A stretch of 8,294 bases of DNA. Origin: Limnohabitans sp. Rim8. GTDB taxonomy: Bacteria; Pseudomonadota; Gammaproteobacteria; Burkholderiales; Burkholderiaceae_C. The DNA lies in the NCBI GenBank assembly GCA_945877725.1, contig CAMDXR010000127.1:1-8294 (forward strand), in the 5' to 3' direction. The position numbers and the translations under genes were made by a program. The notes beneath the pieces are model-generated. The model was not told the DNA's origin. It searched no databases and saw only the letters and a list, made by a program, of their open reading frames with translations. This document shows, piece by piece, positions 5,840 to 8,294 of this stretch; positions within the stretch are counted from its first letter, which is position 1, and the number at the start of each line of letters is the position of its first letter.

Positions 5840-5932
5840 TGGTGCCCCGAGCCGGAATCGAACCGGCACGCCCGTTATTCACGAAGCAACGGATTTTAAG
5901 TCCGGTGTGTCTACCGATTTCACCACCGGGGC
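5840..5932 (-). tRNA. tRNA-Leu (anticodon UAA)
   Basis: The minus strand folds as a class II tRNA: acceptor GCCCCGG with TCGGGGC (one G-U pair), D stem GTG/CAC, anticodon loop CTTAAAA with UAA, T arm GCCGG-TTCGATT-CCGGC, discriminator A and encoded CCA (5842-5840). The variable region of about 21 bases is long, and the first anticodon-stem pair is a C-U mismatch (position 27-43), both mildly unusual. MAPEG lies 39 bases upstream with no terminator between, so the tRNA may be processed from that transcript. Its 3' part contains the 12-bp repeat shared with 4784-4795. Confidence 0.95.
5847..5858 (-). repeat. 12-bp repeat inside tRNA-Leu (candidate att site, proximal)
   Basis: CCGAGCCGGAAT here is the tRNA copy of the exact direct repeat found again at 4784-4795. 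The tRNA stays complete at this end, as expected when an element inserts downstream of a tRNA 3' end and restores it. Confidence 0.45.
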
Positions 5933-5971
5933 AGACCCTGTATTGTGCCTTGATAAATCAGCTTTTCAGGT

Positions 5972-6364
5972 TCAATCGAACTGCAAATTCAGCATCGAGA
6001 GAATAAAAAGAACCAGTACACAAAGATATCCAACCGACCAGAAAATAGAACGAAACAGCGCCTTGTCAGCCAAATAACAAGCGACATAAGCAATTCGCGC
6101 TGCGACGAAGAGTGCCGCCAACAAATCGACCACAAATGGATCTACGCCGGTCAAAAGCGCCAAAATGACGCCGACGGCAAAGAACGGAAAAGCCTCAAAA
6201 CTGTTCAACTGCGCGGCGTTGGCCCTGGCCCTGAAACCGCCCTGCTGGGAAATCCAGGCACGGGGGTCATGGTTGTCGTAGTCTTTGGCACCGCCTTTGG
6301 AAATGCCGGCACAAATCATGGGCATCAAACCCGCCACCAAAATGGATGCATAGGAAATCAACAT
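5972..6364 (-). CDS. MAPEG-family membrane protein
   Basis: A 130-residue four-helix membrane protein of the MAPEG superfamily (membrane-associated proteins in eicosanoid and glutathione metabolism). The signature RARANAAQLNSFEAFPFF sits at 45-62, between membrane segment 1 (about 3-20) and segment 2 (57-73); two more segments follow (78-98 and 107-126), with YLADKALFR in the last loop. Bacterial members of this length are usually of unknown substrate; some MAPEG proteins conjugate glutathione, but that cannot be claimed here. The ATG at 6364 has GAGG with an 8-base gap. A possible promoter lies at 6396-6424, directly after the terminator of the 56-aa gene. tRNA-Leu follows 39 bases after the stop. 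Confidence 0.88.
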   Translation of the reverse strand: MLISYASILVAGLMPMICAGISKGGAKDYDNHDPRAWISQQGGFRARANAAQLNSFEAFPFFAVGVILALLTGVDPFVVDLLAALFVAARIAYVACYLADKALFRSIFWSVGYLCVLVLFILSMLNLQFD

Positions 6365-6395
6365 ACAAATACCCTCTTGATCTTTGAAGCACGGA

Positions 6396-6424
6396 TTTAA
6401 ACCTGAAATTTACGCACCAACCAA
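6396..6424 (-). promoter_or_regulatory. Possible sigma-70 promoter of the MAPEG gene
   Basis: On the minus strand TTGGTT (6424-6419) and TTTAAA (6401-6396) are separated by 17 bases. Each box matches consensus only partly (3 and 4 of 6). A start near 6389 would give a leader of about 25 bases with the GAGG site. The -35 box abuts the preceding terminator, so MAPEG needs a promoter about here. Confidence 0.35.
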
Positions 6425-6453
6425 TAAAAAAGCCACTGAGTTTCAGTGGCTTT
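6425..6453 (-). terminator. Rho-independent terminator of the 56-aa basic protein gene
   Basis: AGCCACTGA (6431-6439) and TCAGTGGCT (6443-6451) form a perfect 9-bp stem with a 3-base loop, extendable by A-T pairs. On the minus strand it is followed by six T (6430-6425). On the plus strand only three T follow, so it works mainly leftwards. It lies about 40 bases after the TAA at 6492. Confidence 0.87.
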
Positions 6454-6491
6454 GCGCCAACCCGTGGGAATCGCCAAGGAACCCGGCCGGT

Positions 6492-6662
6492 TTAACCGCC
6501 TTTTTTGGAACGCTTGCCAGGATTTTTCTTGTTGCGAGTGGAAACACCGCGCTCCAAACTGACGCGTTGGCCGCGACCATGGGTCGGCAAGGTCACGCCA
6601 GGCAATGGCGGGAGAGGCGCTGTGAATTTACGATCTGCTTCGGTAACGATTTTGTTGCCCAT
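6492..6662 (-). CDS. Small, highly basic protein of unknown function (56 aa)
   Basis: An ORF from ATG at 6662 to TAA at 6492. Support for a real gene: GGAG six bases before the ATG (plus-strand CTCC at 6669-6672), an in-frame TAG directly before the ATG that fixes the start, and a strong terminator just downstream. The protein begins MGNKIVTEADRKFTAPLPP; the middle is Pro/Gly-rich (APLPPLPGVTLPTHGRGQR, 15-33) and the tail is very basic (STRNKKNPGKRSKKGG, 41-56). I count 13 Lys/Arg against 3 Asp/Glu, net about +10. There is no membrane segment or cysteine. Nucleic-acid or ribosome binding is a fair guess from charge, nothing more. It is divergent from the HTTM operon, 129 bases away. I do not recognise the family. 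Confidence 0.72.
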   Translation of the reverse strand: MGNKIVTEADRKFTAPLPPLPGVTLPTHGRGQRVSLERGVSTRNKKNPGKRSKKGG

Positions 6663-6791
6663 CTATGGCTCCAGATAAATAATGCAAAGCGTTATTAAGC
6701 CACAAGAATGGGCCATTTCCGGGCTGAAGTGCATTGACTTGAGGTCAGTTGATGAAGACTTTTCAGTGACGACTGGCGATAAACTGCCTCT

Positions 6792-7331
6792 ATGGACTTT
6801 ACAAACCTGCTGATTCTGGCTTATTTCGTCTTGCTGGCGGTGACGCTGCGCAAGCGCTGGGGAATCATTCAAGGACCGTGGCTGTTTTTCTTTCGCGCTT
6901 TTTTTCCCAATTGGAAGTTCTATCACGGCATCAACCCGGCTCCTCGTCTTTATGTGCGAGGCCAAACCGAATCCGGCACCTGGACAGACTGGTTTCTGAT
7001 TTATCCCAGATTGCCCAGAAAGTTGACCCACTGGGTCCACAACCCGGCGGTAAATCTGGCCTTGACGCACCAAAATCTGGTTGACCATCTGGCCAACGAC
7101 ATCAATGACCTGCCTGCCGAGGGTGATGTGCGCCACCTGATCACATATCAATTGGTCTCGCGTCTGGCCCAGCAAGCCATGCAAGGGGACCGCTGGGGTG
7201 ATCAAGCCATGATTGCCATTGAGCACCCTTCCAACTTGACTGCTTTTCAATACGAGGTGCGGATGGAACTGCCTGAAGGCGCAAGCAGCCAAACCATGCT
7301 TCAGTCGCCGGTGATGCCGCTATGGAATTGA
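6792..7331 (+). CDS. Membrane-anchored protein of unknown function, partner of the HTTM protein
   Basis: A 179-residue protein with one N-terminal hydrophobic segment (about 5-19, LLILAYFVLLAV) followed by RKRWG, suggesting an uncleaved anchor. The rest is soluble: an aromatic stretch FFFRAFFPNWKFYHG (32-46), PRLYVRGQTESGTWTDWFLIYPRL (51-74) that looks like beta strands, and helices from about 85 to 130. I recognise no named domain. The ATG at 6792 is the first possible start, since TAA lies in frame just upstream; no clear Shine-Dalgarno sequence is seen, and a GATAAA box at 6778-6783 could make the message nearly leaderless. The end overlaps the HTTM gene by 10 bases, implying coupled translation and a shared task. 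Confidence 0.75.
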   Translation: MDFTNLLILAYFVLLAVTLRKRWGIIQGPWLFFFRAFFPNWKFYHGINPAPRLYVRGQTESGTWTDWFLIYPRLPRKLTHWVHNPAVNLALTHQNLVDHLANDINDLPAEGDVRHLITYQLVSRLAQQAMQGDRWGDQAMIAIEHPSNLTAFQYEVRMELPEGASSQTMLQSPVMPLWN

Positions 7332-8104
7332 ATCTGGCCATCCGCGTTTTTGAGGTCCTGTTGGGCCTAAGCCTGTTGCTGCAAACCCTTGAGTACATGC
7401 GCCTGCCCTCCCTGGACAGGGTTGCCTTATGGCCCCTCATGCAGCACGAAATACCCGACCGCCCGGCTTGGATCAAATCCGCTCTGAACCAAGTGTTTCG
7501 ACCTCTGCCGTACCAATGCTTTCTGACTTTGCGCCTTGTTTTAGCCCTCGCCTTGATGGCGGGACAAGTGGGCCTGATGGGCTCATTGGTGCTGTTTTTG
7601 ATGGCGCTGATGCTTCTTTTGCGCTGGCGTGGCGCTTTCAATGGCGGAAGCGATTTCATGACCTTGGTGTGCCTGACAGGTTTGCTGATTTCGCATTTGC
7701 TGGGCGCAGCCACCACACCAAGTTTCGGCTGGCAAGGGGGCTTTTGGTACATCACCCTGCAAACCGTGAGTTCTTATTTTGTGTCGGGTTGGGTCAAGTT
7801 ACTTCGTCCCGAATGGCGAAAGGGGCAAGCCATGACCCTGTTTTTAAACACCGGGGTTTATGGTCCCCTGCCAAAAGTCAGTTGGTACCGATCACCCCGT
7901 GTGGCTTGGGCCAGCACCTGGACTTTTACCCTGCTCGAAGGTTGCTTTCCTCTCGCATTGCTCGATGTCCGTCTTGCCATGGCATTTTGTGTATCCGCAG
8001 GCGTTTTCCATTTTTTGGTGTTTTGGTTTTTCGGTTTGAACCGGTTTTTCTGGGCTTGGCTGTCCACCTACCCTGCCCTGTTATTTTGTGCCGGTGCCTG
8101 GTGA
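7322..8104 (+). CDS. HTTM-domain (vitamin K-dependent carboxylase-like) membrane protein
   Basis: A 260-residue polytopic membrane protein with about six hydrophobic segments (near 8-25, 66-100, 113-130, 141-157, 197-216 and 218-256). The segment YFVSGWVKLLRPEWRKGQAM (152-171) matches the HTTM signature; K159 aligns by eye with the catalytic-base lysine (K218) of human gamma-glutamyl carboxylase, whose AGLKKLDADW has the same layout. GAFNGGSDFM (104-113) and H230 in the FHFLVFWFFGLNRFF segment (229-243) also fit the family. Bacterial HTTM proteins have no agreed substrate; carboxylation is unproven. The ATG at 7322 overlaps the stop of the partner gene by 10 bases. A strong bidirectional terminator follows at 8133. 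Confidence 0.82.
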   Translation: MELNLAIRVFEVLLGLSLLLQTLEYMRLPSLDRVALWPLMQHEIPDRPAWIKSALNQVFRPLPYQCFLTLRLVLALALMAGQVGLMGSLVLFLMALMLLLRWRGAFNGGSDFMTLVCLTGLLISHLLGAATTPSFGWQGGFWYITLQTVSSYFVSGWVKLLRPEWRKGQAMTLFLNTGVYGPLPKVSWYRSPRVAWASTWTFTLLEGCFPLALLDVRLAMAFCVSAGVFHFLVFWFFGLNRFFWAWLSTYPALLFCAGAW

Positions 8105-8132
8105 TCGGCCTGATCAGGTTTTGTTAAACAGC

Positions 8133-8159
8133 AAAAAGCCCGCTCAAGCGGGCTTTTTT
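8133..8159. terminator. Bidirectional rho-independent terminator
   Basis: AAAAAGCCCGC (8133-8143) pairs perfectly with GCGGGCTTTTT (8148-8158) around loop TCAA. T runs follow on both strands, so it ends the HTTM operon from the left and the tRNA-Cys transcript from the right. Confidence 0.92.
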
Positions 8160-8178
8160 AATGAAGAAAAAGAAGATT

Positions 8179-8252
8179 TGGAGGCGCGACCCAGAGTCGA
8201 ACTGGGCTAGACGGATTTGCAATCCGTTGCATAACCGCTTTGCTATCGCGCC
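8179..8252 (-). tRNA. tRNA-Cys (anticodon GCA)
   Basis: The 74-base minus-strand sequence folds as a cloverleaf: acceptor GGCGCGA with TCGCGCC, anticodon loop TTGCAAA with GCA between ACGGA-type stem strands, T arm CCCAG-TTCGACT-CTGGG, discriminator U73 as usual for tRNA-Cys, and encoded CCA (8181-8179). The bidirectional terminator lies 19 bases downstream. Only 19 bases separate its 5' end from another minus-strand terminator-like hairpin at the window edge. Confidence 0.96.
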
Positions 8253-8271
8253 TTAACAAGACTGTTTTGAT

Positions 8272-8294
8272 AAAAAAGGGAAGCTCAAGCTTCC
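8272..8294 (-). terminator. Terminator-like hairpin at the window edge
   Basis: GGAAGC (8279-8284) pairs with GCTTCC (8289-8294) around TCAA. On the minus strand the stem is followed by C and six T (8277-8272). It would end a minus-strand gene lying to the right, but it may instead belong to a plus-strand transcript if T follows beyond the window. Confidence 0.65.

Noticed and set aside
5773..6077. Two plus-strand ORFs reading VPRAGIEPARP and GAPSRNRTGTP
   Set aside because: These are translations of the antisense of tRNA-Leu, a well-known source of false proteins in databases.
6384..6698. 104-codon plus-strand ORF
   Set aside because: It overlaps the antisense of the 56-aa gene and its terminator, with no ribosome binding site or known similarity.
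7141..8127. ORFs of 204 codons (minus) and 232 codons (plus, other frame) across the HTTM gene
   Set aside because: Both are shadows of the HTTM reading frame, whose hydrophobic pattern and signature motif are clear.
1..8294. CRISPR arrays, rRNA, complete insertion sequences, replication origins
   Set aside because: I saw no regularly spaced repeats, rRNA sequence, complete transposase with terminal inverted repeats, or clusters of DnaA boxes.

Overview
The window looks like chromosome of a betaproteobacterium of order Burkholderiales, most likely family Comamonadaceae. This is an impression from protein similarity (class I fumarase, MurI, MAPEG and tRNA sequences), moderate GC and gene style; no search was run. 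Genes are densely packed, and most ends are marked by recognisable hairpins.

Left part (1-2800, + strand): the C-terminal part of a UPF0114/YqhA-type membrane protein, a complete class I (4Fe-4S) fumarate hydratase and glutamate racemase MurI. The short gaps suggest co-transcription. This block converges, 14 bp apart, on a minus-strand pair: a conserved hypothetical protein of 207 aa followed by an MFS transporter of the UMF1/Atg22-like type.

Middle (4762-5932): an accessory stretch at the 3' end of a tRNA-Leu(UAA) gene. It holds a hicB-hicA toxin-antitoxin pair (antitoxin first, ATGA overlap), a broken 5' end of an IS3-type transposase reading in frame into hicB, several terminators, and a leader-like region before the 207-aa gene. 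An exact 12-bp copy of the tRNA-Leu 3' region lies at 4784-4795, about 1.06 kb away in the same orientation. This suggests a small islet integrated at the tRNA, although no integrase is present.

Right part (5972-8294): a MAPEG-family membrane protein just upstream of tRNA-Leu; a 56-aa very basic protein with its own ribosome binding site and terminator; and, divergent from it, a two-gene operon. That operon encodes a membrane-anchored protein of unknown function and an HTTM / vitamin-K-dependent carboxylase-like membrane protein that keeps a lysine at the position of the carboxylase catalytic base. It ends at a bidirectional terminator shared with a convergent tRNA-Cys(GCA) gene. Cys(GCA) followed by Leu(UAA) on one strand recalls the glyW-cysT-leuZ order of E. 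coli, here split by about 2.2 kb.

Best candidates for new biology: the HTTM protein with its overlapping partner, the 56-aa basic protein, the putative attenuator/leader at 4774-4926, and the tRNA-Leu-bounded hicBA islet.
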